Source: Azoarcus sp. (GTDB taxonomy: Bacteria; Pseudomonadota; Gammaproteobacteria; Burkholderiales; Rhodocyclaceae). Taken from it: 64,000 nucleotides of DNA. The position numbers and the translations under genes are program-made. Of this stretch, positions 34,298 through 44,232 are shown piece by piece. The stretch covers positions 24,825 through 88,824 of the forward strand of contig JAUSOD010000076.1 of the NCBI GenBank assembly GCA_030656215.1. The letters run 5' to 3'. Numbering within the stretch: the first letter of the stretch is position 1; each line of letters starts with the position of its first letter. A model generated the notes under the pieces. That model was not told the DNA's origin, did not search any database, and saw only the letters and a program-made list of their open reading frames with translations.

Positions 34298-34756
34298 ATG
34301 CAAGCACTGCAATTGAAGATTCCGCCTCCGGTGGTCGCAACACTGATCGCCACCGCAATGTGGATTGCCGCCCATGGTTTTTCCGGTGCGCCGTCCACAT
34401 CTTTCGGGCTGACTTTCGGCGGTCCGGTCGCCCTGTTCGGCGGCGCCATCAGCGCTGCGGGGTCTTTCGCCTTCTGGCGCGCTCGCACCACCATCAATCC
34501 CCTACACCCGGAGAAATCTTCGCATCTGGTCACCTCGGGCGTTTTTCGGTATAGCCGAAATCCGATGTATCTGGGACTGGTGATCACGCTATCGGGATGG
34601 GCCATTCACCTGCCATCGCAGCTACCCTTCCTTGGCCCCGCAGCCTTCGCACTGTATATCCACCACTTTCAGATCCTGCCCGAGGAACGCATCCTGCTGG
34701 CGCTGTTCGGCGCCGAGTATGAACGCTACCGGACCAGGGTTCGCCGCTGGTTCTGA
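34298..34756 (+). CDS. Isoprenylcysteine carboxyl methyltransferase family protein
   Basis: A 152-residue membrane protein with about four hydrophobic helices and the ICMT/PEMT-type motif 'HLVTSGVFRYSRNPMYLGLVITLSGWAI' and 'PEERILLALFGAEYERYRTRVRRWF'. Such bacterial proteins bind S-adenosylmethionine; the methyl acceptor is unknown. It stands alone and is followed by an intrinsic terminator. Confidence 0.85.
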   Translation: MQALQLKIPPPVVATLIATAMWIAAHGFSGAPSTSFGLTFGGPVALFGGAISAAGSFAFWRARTTINPLHPEKSSHLVTSGVFRYSRNPMYLGLVITLSGWAIHLPSQLPFLGPAAFALYIHHFQILPEERILLALFGAEYERYRTRVRRWF

Positions 34757-34810
34757 GCCCGATCGCCGCCAGGCCGGTTGACCAACCTACCCGGGACACC
34801 ACCAGGAACT

Positions 34811-34830
34811 CACCGCCTTGCGGTGTTTTT
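34811..34830 (+). terminator. Intrinsic terminator after the ICMT-like gene
   Basis: CACCGC-ctt-GCGGTG hairpin (34811-34825) followed by five Ts. It lies between the rightward ICMT-like gene and the convergent ltaE. Confidence 0.65.
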
Positions 34831-34836
34831 CGCCAC

Positions 34837-35862
34837 CTACACCGACAGCGCCCGAATGTCCTTGAGCAGCGCATCGACGCTTTCCGGCCGGGTGTCCCAC
34901 GCACACATGAAGCGCGCGCCGCCAGCGCCGATGAAGGTGTAATAGCGCCAGCCGCGCACGCGCAGGCCGTCGAGCACCGCAGCCGGCAGGTTGGCGAACA
35001 CGCCGTTGGCCTCCACCGGGAACAGCAGCTCGGCACCCGGAACGGACGCCAGCCCTGCCGCCAGGCGCTGCGCCATGGCATTGGCGTGGCGGGCGTGGTG
35101 CAGCCAGGCATCATCCTCGAGGATGCCCAGCCAAGGCGCGGCGAGAAAACGCATCTTCGACGCGAGCTGGCCGGCCTGCTTGCAGCGCCAGGCAAAATCC
35201 TCGGACAGCCGGCGATCGAAGAACACCACCGCCTCGCCCATCGGCAAGCCCATCTTGGTGCCGCCAAAGCACAGCACGTCCACCCCGGCGCGCCAGGTGA
35301 TGTCGGCCGGCGAAACCCCGAGCGAGGCAACGGCATTGGCGAAACGGGCGCCGTCCATGTGCACCCGCAGCCCCTTGCCATGCGCCAGTTCGGCAATCGC
35401 CGCGACTTCGGACGGGTGGTAGAGCGTGCCGACCTCGGTGGCCTGGGTCAATGTGACCACGCGTGGCTTGGGGTAGTGGATGTCGCTGCGCCGGGCGATC
35501 ACCTCGAGCACCCCGTCGGGCGTGAGCTTGCCGCCCACGCCGCGCGCGGGGAGCAGTTTGGAGCCGTTGGAGAAGAACTCCGGCCCGCCGCATTCGTCGG
35601 TCGCGACGTGTGCCAGTTCGTGGCAGATCACGCTGTGGTAGCTCTGGCACAGCGAGGCCAGCGCGAGCGAGTTGGCCGCGGTGCCGTTGAAAACGAAATA
35701 CACGTCGCAGTCGGTGGCGAACAGTTTGCGCAGGCGCTCGGACACGCGCCGCGTCCACTCGTCGTCGCCATAGGCCGGCGCGTGCCCTTCATTGGCACCC
35801 AGAAACGCGCGCAGCGCTTCCGGGCAGATGCCGGCGTAGTTGTCGCTGGCGAAATGCTGCAT
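34837..35862 (-). CDS. ltaE: Low-specificity L-threonine aldolase
   Basis: A 341-residue PLP enzyme of the threonine aldolase/beta-eliminating lyase family: 'GDDEWTRRVSERLRKLF', 'HVATDECGGPEFFSNG', 'VHMDGARFANA' and the PLP lysine in 'LCFGGTKMGLPMGEAVVFF'. It cleaves threonine or allo-threonine to glycine and acetaldehyde and can also split other beta-hydroxy amino acids. It is the third gene of an operon with sdaA and sstT, which fits use of imported serine and threonine. Confidence 0.92.
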   Translation of the reverse strand: MQHFASDNYAGICPEALRAFLGANEGHAPAYGDDEWTRRVSERLRKLFATDCDVYFVFNGTAANSLALASLCQSYHSVICHELAHVATDECGGPEFFSNGSKLLPARGVGGKLTPDGVLEVIARRSDIHYPKPRVVTLTQATEVGTLYHPSEVAAIAELAHGKGLRVHMDGARFANAVASLGVSPADITWRAGVDVLCFGGTKMGLPMGEAVVFFDRRLSEDFAWRCKQAGQLASKMRFLAAPWLGILEDDAWLHHARHANAMAQRLAAGLASVPGAELLFPVEANGVFANLPAAVLDGLRVRGWRYYTFIGAGGARFMCAWDTRPESVDALLKDIRALSV

Positions 35863-35881
35863 GTCGATCTCCCTGTACTCT

Positions 35882-37126
35882 TCAGGCCCTTGCTGCTTCC
35901 GGCTCGAGCACTGCGTCCGCCGGCGGGCAGGCCGCCGCGGTGAATAGCACGTCGGTGGAGGAATTGAGCGCCGTTTCGGCCGAATCCTGCACCACGCTGA
36001 TGATGAAGCCGATCGCCACCACCTGCATCGCCACGTCGGTGGAGATGCCGAACAGATTGCACGCCATCGGGATCAGCAGCAACGAACCACCGGCCACGCC
36101 GGACACGCCGCAGGCGGCGAGCGAAGCCACCACACACAGCAGCAGCGCGGTCGGGATGTCGACGCTGATGCCCAGGGTGTTGGCCGCAGCCAGAGTCATC
36201 ACCGTGATCGTGATCGCCGCGCCCGCCATGTTGATCGTGGCACCGAGCGGGATCGAGATCGAATAGGTGTCCTCGTGCAGGTTCAGGCGCTTGCACAACT
36301 CCATGTTGATGGGGATGTTGGCGGCCGAGCTACGGGTGAAGAAGGCGGTGACGGCGCTCTCACGCAGGCACGTAAATACCAGCGGGTAGGGATTGCGGCG
36401 CGTCTTCCAGAACACGATCAACGGGTTCATCACCAGGGCGACGAACACCATGCTGCCCACGATCAGCAGCAATACACGACCATAGTCGAGCAGCGCGCCC
36501 AGGCCAGAGTCGGCCAGCGTGGCGGCGACAAGGCCGAAGATGCCCAGTGGCGCAAAGCGGATCACGACGCGGACGATCTGCGAGATCGCATCCGACACGT
36601 CGGTCAGCATTGCGCGGGTGGTCTGGCTGGCATGGCGCAGCGCGATGCCAAGCGCCACCCCCCAGGCGAGGATGCCGATGAAGTTGGCCTCCATCAGGGC
36701 CTTCACCGGATTCGAGACCGCGGACAGCAGCAGGTTCTTGAGCACACCGATGATGCCCCCGGGCGGCGTGCCGGTGACCTGCGGCGCATCGAGCACCAGC
36801 GTGGTCGGAAAGGCGAAGCTCGCCAGCACGGCAACCACTGCCGCGCTCAGCGTGCCGAGCAGGTAGAGCATCAGCACGGGGCGGATGTGGGTCGGCTGGC
36901 CGCGCTTGTGGCTGGCGATCGACGCTGCCACGAGCACGAACACCAGCACCGGCGCCACCGCCTTGAGTGCGGAAATGAAAACATCGCCGAGCAGCGCGAC
37001 CGAACGCGCAGCATCGGGGGCGAGCATCGCGAACACGATGCCGCAGGCCATGCCGATGGCGATCTGGGCGATGAGGCTGGTGCGGCACACGAGCCGGAAT
37101 AAGGGGTTCATTGTTGCGGTGGTCAT
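35882..37126 (-). CDS. sstT: Serine/threonine:Na+ symporter SstT
   Basis: A 414-residue dicarboxylate/amino acid:cation symporter with about eight membrane helices, hairpin loops '[17 protein letters not shown]' and '[25 protein letters not shown]'. The sequence matches SstT rather than GltP. It imports serine and threonine with Na+. It is preceded by AGGAGA and lies 49 bp after sdaA and 19 bp before ltaE, so a serine/threonine uptake and breakdown operon is evident. Confidence 0.93.
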   Translation of the reverse strand: MTTATMNPLFRLVCRTSLIAQIAIGMACGIVFAMLAPDAARSVALLGDVFISALKAVAPVLVFVLVAASIASHKRGQPTHIRPVLMLYLLGTLSAAVVAVLASFAFPTTLVLDAPQVTGTPPGGIIGVLKNLLLSAVSNPVKALMEANFIGILAWGVALGIALRHASQTTRAMLTDVSDAISQIVRVVIRFAPLGIFGLVAATLADSGLGALLDYGRVLLLIVGSMVFVALVMNPLIVFWKTRRNPYPLVFTCLRESAVTAFFTRSSAANIPINMELCKRLNLHEDTYSISIPLGATINMAGAAITITVMTLAAANTLGISVDIPTALLLCVVASLAACGVSGVAGGSLLLIPMACNLFGISTDVAMQVVAIGFIISVVQDSAETALNSSTDVLFTAAACPPADAVLEPEAARA

Positions 37127-37175
37127 GCCTTGTCTCCTGATTATTTATGGATATGGCGCTGCAGCGGGCCGGCTG

Positions 37176-38555
37176 TCAGCATTCGGTGAAGCTCACGGCC
37201 AGCCCGCCGCGTGAGGTTTCCTTGTACTTGTCGAGCATGTCGCGTCCGGTGTCGCGCATGGTGCGGATTGCCTGGTCGAGCGAAATGGCATGGGCGCCAT
37301 CGCCACGCAGTGCCAGCTGGGCGGCGTTGATCGCCTTGATCGAGGCCATCGCGTTGCGCTCGATGCAGGGCACCTGCACCAGACCGCCAACCGGATCGCA
37401 GGTCAGGCCGAGGTTGTGTTCGAGCCCGATCTCGGCGGCGTTCTCGACCTGCTCCGGGGTGCCGCCCATGACCTGGGTGAGACCGGCCGCAGCCATTGCG
37501 CAGGCCGAGCCGACCTCACCCTGGCAGCCCACTTCGGCGCCGGAGATCGAGGCGTTCTTCTTGCACAGGGTGCCGATCGCCGCCGCGGTCAGCAGGAAGT
37601 CGACAACGTCGCGCTCGCTGCTGGCGGGCTGGAATTCCATGAAGTAGTGCAGCACCGCGGGGATGATGCCGGCCGCACCGTTGGTCGGCGCGGTGACCAC
37701 CCGGCCACCGCCGGCGTTCTCCTCGTTCACCGCGAGCGCGTACAGGTTGACCCAGTCCAGCGCAGCCATGGTGTCGCTGATCAGGTTGCGCCCGGCCTCG
37801 CGCTCGCGCAGCTTGCGGTGCAGCGCGGGTGCGCGGCGACGCACTTCCAGGCCGCCGGGCAGCACGCCCTCCTGGCCGATGCCACGGGTGACGCAGGCCC
37901 GCATCGCGTCCCAGATGCGCAGCAGCGCCGCGCGGGTCTCGTCGTCGCTGCGCCAGGCGCGCTCGTTCTCCAGCATCACCTCGCTGATGCGCAACGAGTG
38001 TGTGCGGCAGATCGCGAGCAGCTCTCTGGCACTGTTGAACTCATGCGCCAGCGCCACGTCGGCCACGCCGGCTGCGCCCGCTTTGGCATGCGCTTCATCA
38101 ATGACGAAGCCGCCGCCGATCGAGTAATAGGTATTCTCGAACACGACGCCATCCGCGCCATGGGCGATCAGCCGCATCGCATTCGGGTGGTGGGGCAGGC
38201 TCACCGGCAACAAACGCATGTCTTCGGCCCAATGAAAGGGCACGGCCACCTTACCCGCCAGCAGCAGGCGCCCGCTGCGCTGCACCTCGGCAACGGCGGG
38301 GGCGATGAAGTCGGGATCGATCTCGTCCGGACGCTCGCCCATCAGCCCGACCACCACCGCCCGGTCGGTGCCGTGGCCGACCCCGGTGGCCGACAGCGAA
38401 CCGTAAAGGCGTACCTCGACGCGGCGTACCGATAGCAGCAGATTTCGCGCCTCCAGATCGGCCACGAAGTCGTGCGCGGCGCGCATCGGTCCGACCGTGT
38501 GGGAGCTGGACGGACCGACGCCGATCTTGAACAGGTCGAGTACGCTGATGGACAT
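37176..38555 (-). CDS. sdaA: L-serine ammonia-lyase (iron-sulfur type)
   Basis: A 459-residue single-chain L-serine dehydratase. The N-terminal beta domain has '[17 protein letters not shown]' and '[14 protein letters not shown]'. The C-terminal alpha domain has the cluster cysteines in '[21 protein letters not shown]' and '[19 protein letters not shown]'. It converts serine to pyruvate and ammonia. It is first in the operon with sstT and ltaE and divergent from a LysR regulator. Confidence 0.96.
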   Translation of the reverse strand: MSISVLDLFKIGVGPSSSHTVGPMRAAHDFVADLEARNLLLSVRRVEVRLYGSLSATGVGHGTDRAVVVGLMGERPDEIDPDFIAPAVAEVQRSGRLLLAGKVAVPFHWAEDMRLLPVSLPHHPNAMRLIAHGADGVVFENTYYSIGGGFVIDEAHAKAGAAGVADVALAHEFNSARELLAICRTHSLRISEVMLENERAWRSDDETRAALLRIWDAMRACVTRGIGQEGVLPGGLEVRRRAPALHRKLREREAGRNLISDTMAALDWVNLYALAVNEENAGGGRVVTAPTNGAAGIIPAVLHYFMEFQPASSERDVVDFLLTAAAIGTLCKKNASISGAEVGCQGEVGSACAMAAAGLTQVMGGTPEQVENAAEIGLEHNLGLTCDPVGGLVQVPCIERNAMASIKAINAAQLALRGDGAHAISLDQAIRTMRDTGRDMLDKYKETSRGGLAVSFTEC

Positions 38556-38597
38556 GGGGACTTCCTCTGGGTGCTGCAGGGTTGAATATCGCTAATA

Positions 38598-38669
38598 CGA
38601 AAAAGCGGGTGCTTGCGTGGTGCGGCATTCTGTTGGCGACACCCGCGCAATTCAATCGATGCTTTTTCG
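38598..38669. promoter_or_regulatory. Long-spaced inverted repeat in the sdaA-LysR intergenic region
   Basis: CGAAAAAGC (38598-38606) and GCTTTTTCG (38661-38669) form a perfect 9-bp inverted repeat with a 54-base spacer in the 138-bp gap between sdaA and the LysR gene. It is a candidate binding site for the adjacent regulator. Confidence 0.5.
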
Positions 38670-38693
38670 ACTGCGGTTTACTAAAACTAAACC

Positions 38694-39614
38694 ATGCAGA
38701 CCGAAGCCCCGACCCAGGTCCATGCCCGGCTCAGAGTCTTCCTGGCCACGGCCCGCCATCTGTCCTTCACCCGGGCGGGCGAGGAACTGCACATCACCAC
38801 CGGCGCGGTAAGCCAGCAGATCAAGCTGCTCGAGGAGTGGCTGGGGTTCAGGCTGTTTCGCCGCCTGCCGCGGCGCATCGAACTCACCGATGAGGGGCTT
38901 CGCCTGCTGGCGGCGGTCGATCCGGCCTTCGCCGCGGTCGACCTGGCGATCGGGCGCCTGCGTGGCGGTGCCCTGAGCGGCGTGGTCCGCCTGCGCGCCC
39001 TGCCCTCCTTCCTCGCCACCTGGCTGGTACCCCGCCTGCCCAAGCTGATGCAGCGCTATCCGGCGATCGAACTGCAGGTCGAAGCCGAAGACAGCAACCG
39101 ATCGCTGCGCGATGGCGACTTCGATCTCGCCATCGACCTCAACGACGGCACCTACCCCGGCATGCAGAGCACCGTGCTACTGGAGGAGGAGATCTTTCCG
39201 GTGTGTTCGCCAGCGCTGATGCGCGACCGCCCGCCGCTGAGCTCACCGGAGCAGCTGGAGCACTACCCGCTGCTGCATGACATGACCGCGTGGCGCGGCA
39301 GCCCGCCCTATGCCGAATGGGAGCGTTACCTGAAGGCGATCGGGGCGGCGCACGTCAATGTGCGCCGCGGCTACATGTTCAACCGCAACCACATCACCAT
39401 TCAGTGTGCGATCGCGGGCATGGGCGTTACCATCGCCCGCCGCACCCTGACCACCAACGAACTGGCCAGCGGCCTGCTGGTGGCGCCATTCGAAAAGTCG
39501 GTGCGCACCGGCAAGCGCTACTGCCTGGTGTACTCCGCCCGCGCGCTCGATGACCGCCGGGTGGCCACGGTGCATGACTGGATTGTCGGCGAAGCGCGCG
39601 GGACCGACCCCTGA
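38694..39614 (+). CDS. GcvA-like LysR-family transcriptional regulator
   Basis: A 306-residue LTTR: N-terminal winged helix ('LRVFLATARHLSFTRAGEELHITTGAVSQQIKLLEEWLGFRLFRRLPRRIELT') and a LysR substrate domain ('LRALPSFLATWLVPRLPKLMQRYPAIELQVE'). It is closest in style to GcvA, the glycine-cleavage regulator. Divergent placement next to sdaA-sstT-ltaE suggests it controls serine/threonine/glycine catabolism. It begins with ATG at 38694. Confidence 0.9.
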   Translation: MQTEAPTQVHARLRVFLATARHLSFTRAGEELHITTGAVSQQIKLLEEWLGFRLFRRLPRRIELTDEGLRLLAAVDPAFAAVDLAIGRLRGGALSGVVRLRALPSFLATWLVPRLPKLMQRYPAIELQVEAEDSNRSLRDGDFDLAIDLNDGTYPGMQSTVLLEEEIFPVCSPALMRDRPPLSSPEQLEHYPLLHDMTAWRGSPPYAEWERYLKAIGAAHVNVRRGYMFNRNHITIQCAIAGMGVTIARRTLTTNELASGLLVAPFEKSVRTGKRYCLVYSARALDDRRVATVHDWIVGEARGTDP

Positions 39615-39695
39615 GCGGTTCGGCGAGCGCGGGGGCCAGCGAACCGAGCAAGCGGGTCAGCCACTTCCCCTGCTGCAACTGGCTGTTGTCGCGCC

Positions 39696-41354
39696 TTAGC
39701 CGCGGTCCTCGACGATGAGCTCGTGCAGGGTCCAGTCGCCACCCGCGTTGATCAGCGAGAAGCCGGCGGCATCCGTGTCGAGCTTGCGGTCGACGGCATC
39801 GATCAGCACCCGGCCGTTGCGGCTCACCGTCATCCGGCCATCGGGGTGACGCTGCCACACCAGCTTTTGCGGGCCGCCGCGGTCGATTCGGAAGGGGCCA
39901 CTACCGATGACCGTCGTCCCGCTCTGGTCGGCGACCACGAGATGCAGCATGCCGGGCTGATCGGCGCGATAGATCAGCCGGTAGCCGTGGTTCAGGCGAT
40001 CGCCCTGATACGGGCCCAGATCAAGGTGGCTGTTGGCCGCGGCAGTCCCCGACAACGCAACGGTGATGCGGAACTGTTGGGTAATCCGGGTCGGCAGGTG
40101 CGCCGCCGCAGCGCTCTCTTCGCCACCGCCCATATTGACCCCGAGTTGCTCCTTGAGCAGATCGTTGAGCATCCTGCGACCCACATCCTCCGAGCGTTGT
40201 GACGGCGCGTTGATCACCGATCTCAGGCCTCCATTGCGCACCTCGAAGTTGCCCGAGACCACGCGCCATGCCGGATTGCGGGTGTAGTCGCCGTCCTTGA
40301 AGTTGTCGCGGACCCGCAACTGGTAACCATCCTTGGTCGCCTCCGGCTGCTCGGCAACCGCGGTGCCGATGTTGATGCCAAGCAGTTCCATTGTGCGCGC
40401 GCCGAGTTCGCCGGTGGGGTCGATCTTGTTGCGCGCCTGGAAGTTGCGGATTGCAATCCGGCTGCGCGGGCCGAGCACCCCGTCGGGCGGCCCGGCATCG
40501 AAGCCGCGCTCGTTCAGGATGCGCTGTGCCGCCGCGCGCTGAGCGAGGGTATATTCCGCAACGGGCGCCGTCTCGGCGCTGGCAGCGCGCAGCTCGGCGA
40601 GCAGCGCCGCGCTGGGCTCGCCGGTCACCGCCACGCCCTGGCCCTGTTGATACTCGCCGATCGCCTGGCGGGTCTGGGCATCCATCTGGCCGCTGACAGT
40701 CGGAATCGGGTAGCCGCGCAGGCGCAATTCGGTCTGGATCCGGGCCACCGTGTTGGCGTCAGCCGCAGGCGCAGCCGGTGCAGGCGACCCGGCTGCGGCG
40801 CGCTGGCGCATGTGGCGCAGCAGTTCGGCGCTCGGCTCGCCGGACATCAGTAGACCATGGTCGGACTCGTAGCTGCGGATCACGCCGCGAGTTTGGTCGG
40901 TAAGCACACCGGACGGACCATCGACGCGGTAACCGAGGCTGCGCAACGCACTCTGGATGTCGGCGATCTGCTGTGACTGCGGCGCGGCCACCGGCGCCGG
41001 CGCTGTGGGCGCGCCGCTGCGTGCCGTGGTGCGCACATGGGACAGCAGGCTGGAGGTCGCCTGCCCATCCACGTGCAAGTTGCTGTCGCGCTGGTAGGCC
41101 TGGATTGCGCTGCGCGTGCGCGCCCCCATCAGGCCATCGGCGGAGCCGGCGTTATAGCCGAGCTGGTTGAGTTCGCGCTGAACCTCCATTACGGTGGAGG
41201 ATGCCTGGGCGTACTGTAAGCCGGGCAGCGCGCCGGACAGCGCGTGGAACGGTGCCACTTCCGATTGCGCCAGCCCTTGGCCGGAGAGCCCGCCGAGGGC
41301 GGCGAAACAGAACACTAGCGCAGCATGAAGCGAGCCATTGCGATGGTTGAGCAT
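39696..41354 (-). CDS. Secreted protein with four peptidoglycan-binding repeats
   Basis: A 552-residue protein with a signal peptide (MLNHRNGSLHAALVFCFAALGGLSG...). It has four PG_binding_1 units at about 55-100, 130-175, 205-250 and 270-325, each with 'VQ(R/S)xLxxLGY...DGxxGxxTRxAI'. The Pro/Ala-rich linkers separate the first three. The C-terminal 220 residues ('NFKDGDYTRNPAWRVVSGNFEVRNGGLRSVINAPS', 'LIYRADQPGMLHLVVADQSG', 'IDAVDRKLDTDAAGFSLINAGGDW') look like a concanavalin/LamG-type beta-sandwich. A role in cell-wall binding is likely; no catalytic domain is seen. The ATG at 41354 follows AAGGA. Confidence 0.82.
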   Translation of the reverse strand: MLNHRNGSLHAALVFCFAALGGLSGQGLAQSEVAPFHALSGALPGLQYAQASSTVMEVQRELNQLGYNAGSADGLMGARTRSAIQAYQRDSNLHVDGQATSSLLSHVRTTARSGAPTAPAPVAAPQSQQIADIQSALRSLGYRVDGPSGVLTDQTRGVIRSYESDHGLLMSGEPSAELLRHMRQRAAAGSPAPAAPAADANTVARIQTELRLRGYPIPTVSGQMDAQTRQAIGEYQQGQGVAVTGEPSAALLAELRAASAETAPVAEYTLAQRAAAQRILNERGFDAGPPDGVLGPRSRIAIRNFQARNKIDPTGELGARTMELLGINIGTAVAEQPEATKDGYQLRVRDNFKDGDYTRNPAWRVVSGNFEVRNGGLRSVINAPSQRSEDVGRRMLNDLLKEQLGVNMGGGEESAAAAHLPTRITQQFRITVALSGTAAANSHLDLGPYQGDRLNHGYRLIYRADQPGMLHLVVADQSGTTVIGSGPFRIDRGGPQKLVWQRHPDGRMTVSRNGRVLIDAVDRKLDTDAAGFSLINAGGDWTLHELIVEDRG

Positions 41355-41713
41355 GATGGAGTCATCCTTCAGGAAGAAACAGTCGGGGGCGCCCGCTCGA
41401 TCTCCCCGCCTGTGACTAACCCGACGTTGCCGACCTCGCCAGCGTATGTGTTCTGTCGCCTGGCACACCTCGCCGGCCGGTCGCTTGCCGGCGCTGCATC
41501 GAAGCGAGTGCCCTGTAAGCCATGGAGCGGGGTCTGCCACCAAGGAGCATACTGGGGCGCAGGATGCGCATCTGTTTGGTCGCGCACATAGCTCCATCGC
41601 CCTAGGAGGCTGTCACTTGAACGTCGGACGGCCCGTGCTACTGTATGCACCCGCAAAACCTGATGGCCCGGTCCGGGTGGCCGCGTGCCCTCATCCAGTA
41701 ATTGGGAAACTCC
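41355..41713. other. Divergent region between the PG-binding gene and mmdA
   Basis: These 359 bases hold a plausible rightward sigma-70 promoter (TTGAAC 41617-41622, 16-base spacer, TACTGT 41639-41644) about 70 bp before the decarboxylase operon. Nothing else is recognised in this stretch. Confidence 0.4.
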
Positions 41714-43267
41714 ATGGCGATCGACAAGAAGCTACTCGACGATCTTGAGCGACGACAGGCCGAGGCAAAGGCCTCCGGTGGCCCCGAGCGGATCGCAAAG
41801 CGCCACGCAAGAGGCCAGCTGACGGCCCGCGAGCGCCTCGAAGGCCTGTACGCCAAGCACACCTTCCAGGAATTCGGCCTCCATGCCCAGCACGAGACCC
41901 GCGGCTTCGGCATGGAAGGCAAGTCGCTGCCGACCGACGGCGTGATCACCGGCATCGGCTTTGTCGACGGCCGTCCGGTGGCCGGCTTCAGCCAGGACTT
42001 CATGATTGCCGGCGGCTCGCTGGGCAAGATCCACGCACGCAAGATCTGCGAACTGATGGACCACGCCGGACGTGGCGGCATGCCCATCGTCGGCTTCAAC
42101 GACTCCGGCGGCGCCCGGATCCAGGAAGGGGTGGAGAGCCTGTCGGGCTATGGCCAGGTGTTCAACCGCAATGTGCTGATGTCCGGCGTGGTGCCGCAGA
42201 TCGCGGTGATCTGCGGGCCGTGCGCCGGTGGCGCGGTGTACTCGCCGGCGATGATGGATTTCCTGATCATGACCCGCCACTCCGCCAGCATGTTCATCTG
42301 CGGGCCCGAGGTCATTCGCGCGGTCACCGGGCAGCACACGACCATGGAGGAGATCGGCTCGGCCGAGGCCCATGCCCGCGACTCGGGCAACATCCATTTC
42401 ATTGCCGAGGATGATGCTCACGCGATCGATCTGGTTCGCGCGCTGCTCGGCTATCTGCCGTCGAACAACATGATGGATCCGCCACACCGGCTGGCCGCGG
42501 AAATAACCCTGAGCGACGACCTGGAAGTGGAGGCGCTCATCCCGGAGGATTCGAAGCAGGCCTACGACGTCAAGGACATCATCGGCCGCCTGACCGACGA
42601 GGGGTCGTTTCTGGAGGTACAGGAGGAGTTCGCCCGCAACCTGGTGGTCGGTTTCGGCCGCATCGACGGCGTGGTGGTCGGGGTGGTCGCCAACCAGCCG
42701 CTGGTCAAGGCCGGCACGCTGGACATCGACGCCTCCGACAAGGGCTCGCGCTTCATCCGCTTCTGCAACATCTTCAACATTCCCCTGCTTACGCTGGTGG
42801 ACGTGCCCGGCTTCCTGCCCGGGGTGGAACAGGAGAAGCGGGGCATCATCCGCCACGGCGCGAAAATGCTCTTCGCCTATGGTGCATCGACCGTACCCAA
42901 GATCACCGTCATCATGCGCAAGGCCTATGGTGGCGCCTTCCTCGCAATGTGCTCGCGCGACATGGGCGCCGACCTGGTACTGGCATGGCCCACCGCGGAG
43001 ATCGCGGTGATGGGCGCAGAAGGGGCGGTCAACATCCTGTATCGAAAGGAAATCGACGAGGCCGAGGATCCGTCCGCCCGCCGTCGCGAACTGATCGCCG
43101 AATACCAGGCCGAGTTCGCCTCGCCCTACCGCTCGGCCGAACGCATGTTCGTCCATGACGTGATCCTGCCGCGCCGAACCCGGGCAGCCGTGTCGCTGGC
43201 GCTGCGCTCGCTGCTGTCCAAGCGCGAGACCAGACCGCCCAAGAAGCACGGCAATATCCCACTATAG
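41714..43267 (+). CDS. mmdA: Methylmalonyl-CoA-type decarboxylase carboxyltransferase (alpha) subunit
   Basis: A 517-residue acyl-CoA carboxyltransferase: 'RIAKRHARGQLTARERLEGLYA', 'GFNDSGGARIQEGVESLSGYGQVF', 'GPCAGGAVYSPAM', 'DVPGFLPGVEQEKRGIIRHGAK' and the C-terminus 'KKHGNIPL'. Alone it could be a propionyl-CoA carboxylase beta chain. It is followed by an OadG-like subunit, a biotin carrier and an OadB-like membrane subunit, which together define a Na+-translocating decarboxylase. The methylmalonyl-CoA substrate is the best guess; glutaconyl-CoA is possible. ATG 41714 is preferred over the TTG 12 bp upstream. Confidence 0.85.
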   Translation: MAIDKKLLDDLERRQAEAKASGGPERIAKRHARGQLTARERLEGLYAKHTFQEFGLHAQHETRGFGMEGKSLPTDGVITGIGFVDGRPVAGFSQDFMIAGGSLGKIHARKICELMDHAGRGGMPIVGFNDSGGARIQEGVESLSGYGQVFNRNVLMSGVVPQIAVICGPCAGGAVYSPAMMDFLIMTRHSASMFICGPEVIRAVTGQHTTMEEIGSAEAHARDSGNIHFIAEDDAHAIDLVRALLGYLPSNNMMDPPHRLAAEITLSDDLEVEALIPEDSKQAYDVKDIIGRLTDEGSFLEVQEEFARNLVVGFGRIDGVVVGVVANQPLVKAGTLDIDASDKGSRFIRFCNIFNIPLLTLVDVPGFLPGVEQEKRGIIRHGAKMLFAYGASTVPKITVIMRKAYGGAFLAMCSRDMGADLVLAWPTAEIAVMGAEGAVNILYRKEIDEAEDPSARRRELIAEYQAEFASPYRSAERMFVHDVILPRRTRAAVSLALRSLLSKRETRPPKKHGNIPL

Positions 43268-43288
43268 ACACCCGCTCAGCCCACTGCC

Positions 43289-43738
43289 ATGAACATGACC
43301 GACACGCTGACATTCATCGCATCCGGCTTTGCCATCGTGCTGTTGGCGCTTTCGCTACTGTGGATGGTGAGTGCCATCATCGGACGCGTGTTCGCCGGCG
43401 CGACTTCCCGGCTCACGGCACCTCCGGTACGCACGACACCGCCATCGCCCGCTTCGGTCGACGCGACACCGGCAGCCCGAGCCGGCATCCCGCCCGCACA
43501 CCTGGCCGCCATCAGCGCTGCGGTGGCGGTGATGACCGGCGGGCGCGGACAAGTGGTATCGGTTCGCGCGCCGGCACACCTTTCCGGCGCATGGTCCCGG
43601 GAAGGACGCACCGATCAGTTCTCGTCGCACCGCGTGCGCTGGGACTGGGATGTTGCAGCGCCTTCCACTGCCGGACCAAAGGCGCCAGAACAGCGGCCGC
43701 CATCGCCCCTACCCTCCACCAACAAGAGTAAGCAATGA
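43289..43738 (+). CDS. OadG/MmdD-like decarboxylase membrane subunit
   Basis: A 149-residue protein with one N-terminal transmembrane helix ('LTFIASGFAIVLLALSLLWMVSAIIGRVF'), a Pro/Ala-rich linker and a conserved tail segment ('IPPAHLAAISAAVAVMTGGRGQVVSV'), as in OadG-family gamma/delta subunits that assemble Na+-pumping decarboxylases. It lies 21 bp after mmdA and its stop overlaps the biotin-carrier start (ATGA). Confidence 0.8.
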   Translation: MNMTDTLTFIASGFAIVLLALSLLWMVSAIIGRVFAGATSRLTAPPVRTTPPSPASVDATPAARAGIPPAHLAAISAAVAVMTGGRGQVVSVRAPAHLSGAWSREGRTDQFSSHRVRWDWDVAAPSTAGPKAPEQRPPSPLPSTNKSKQ

Positions 43739-44166
43739 GGGATGCAATGAGGAATTTCCGGATTACCGTTGATGGAACGCCCTACGAAGTCAGCGTCGAG
43801 GAACTCGATGCAAGCGATGCGGGTGTATCCCCGAGTGCTTCCGCCAACAGTGCTGCTACCGCGAGGCGTCCGGCGACCCCGGCAGCGAAGCCCTCACCCA
43901 CAGCGCCACCGACACCGGCAGCGCCCCCCGTCACGCTAGCTGGCGCCGCCGGACCGAACGATGTCGCCAGCCCACTGGCCGGCACCGTGGTCAGCATCGA
44001 GGTCACGCCCGGCCAGCAGGTCAGCGAAGGTCAGCCCCTCATCGTGCTCGAAGCGATGAAGATGAACACGCACATCACGGCCTCGCGGAGTGGCACGGTC
44101 AGTGCGGTCCATGTTGCAGTCGGCGCTTCGGTTACCGAAGGGCAGATCCTGCTCTCCATCGGCTAG
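43735..44166 (+). CDS. mmdC: Biotin carrier subunit of the decarboxylase
   Basis: A 143-residue biotinyl protein: a short N-terminal domain ('FRITVDGTPYEVSVEELDA'), a Pro/Ala linker (about residues 28-65) and a lipoyl/biotinyl domain with the biotin lysine in 'VLEAMKMNTHITA'. It carries the carboxyl group from the MmdA subunit to the membrane beta subunit. The start overlaps the preceding stop; a second in-frame ATG at 43747 is also possible. Confidence 0.9.
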   Translation: MRDAMRNFRITVDGTPYEVSVEELDASDAGVSPSASANSAATARRPATPAAKPSPTAPPTPAAPPVTLAGAAGPNDVASPLAGTVVSIEVTPGQQVSEGQPLIVLEAMKMNTHITASRSGTVSAVHVAVGASVTEGQILLSIG

Positions 44167-44232
44167 CACGTGCGCACAACGCCCCGCCTGCCCGAGCCTC
44201 CTACCCCGAGTCTCCTTCCATAGGGCCGCCCG

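Noticed and set aside
39616..39646. Inverted repeat CGGTTCG/CGAACCG after the LysR gene as a terminator
   Set aside because: The loop is 17 bases long and there is no U-tract.
41714..43267. Annotation as propionyl-CoA carboxylase beta subunit
   Set aside because: The following OadG-like, biotin-carrier and OadB-like genes define a Na+-translocating decarboxylase, and no biotin carboxylase gene is present.
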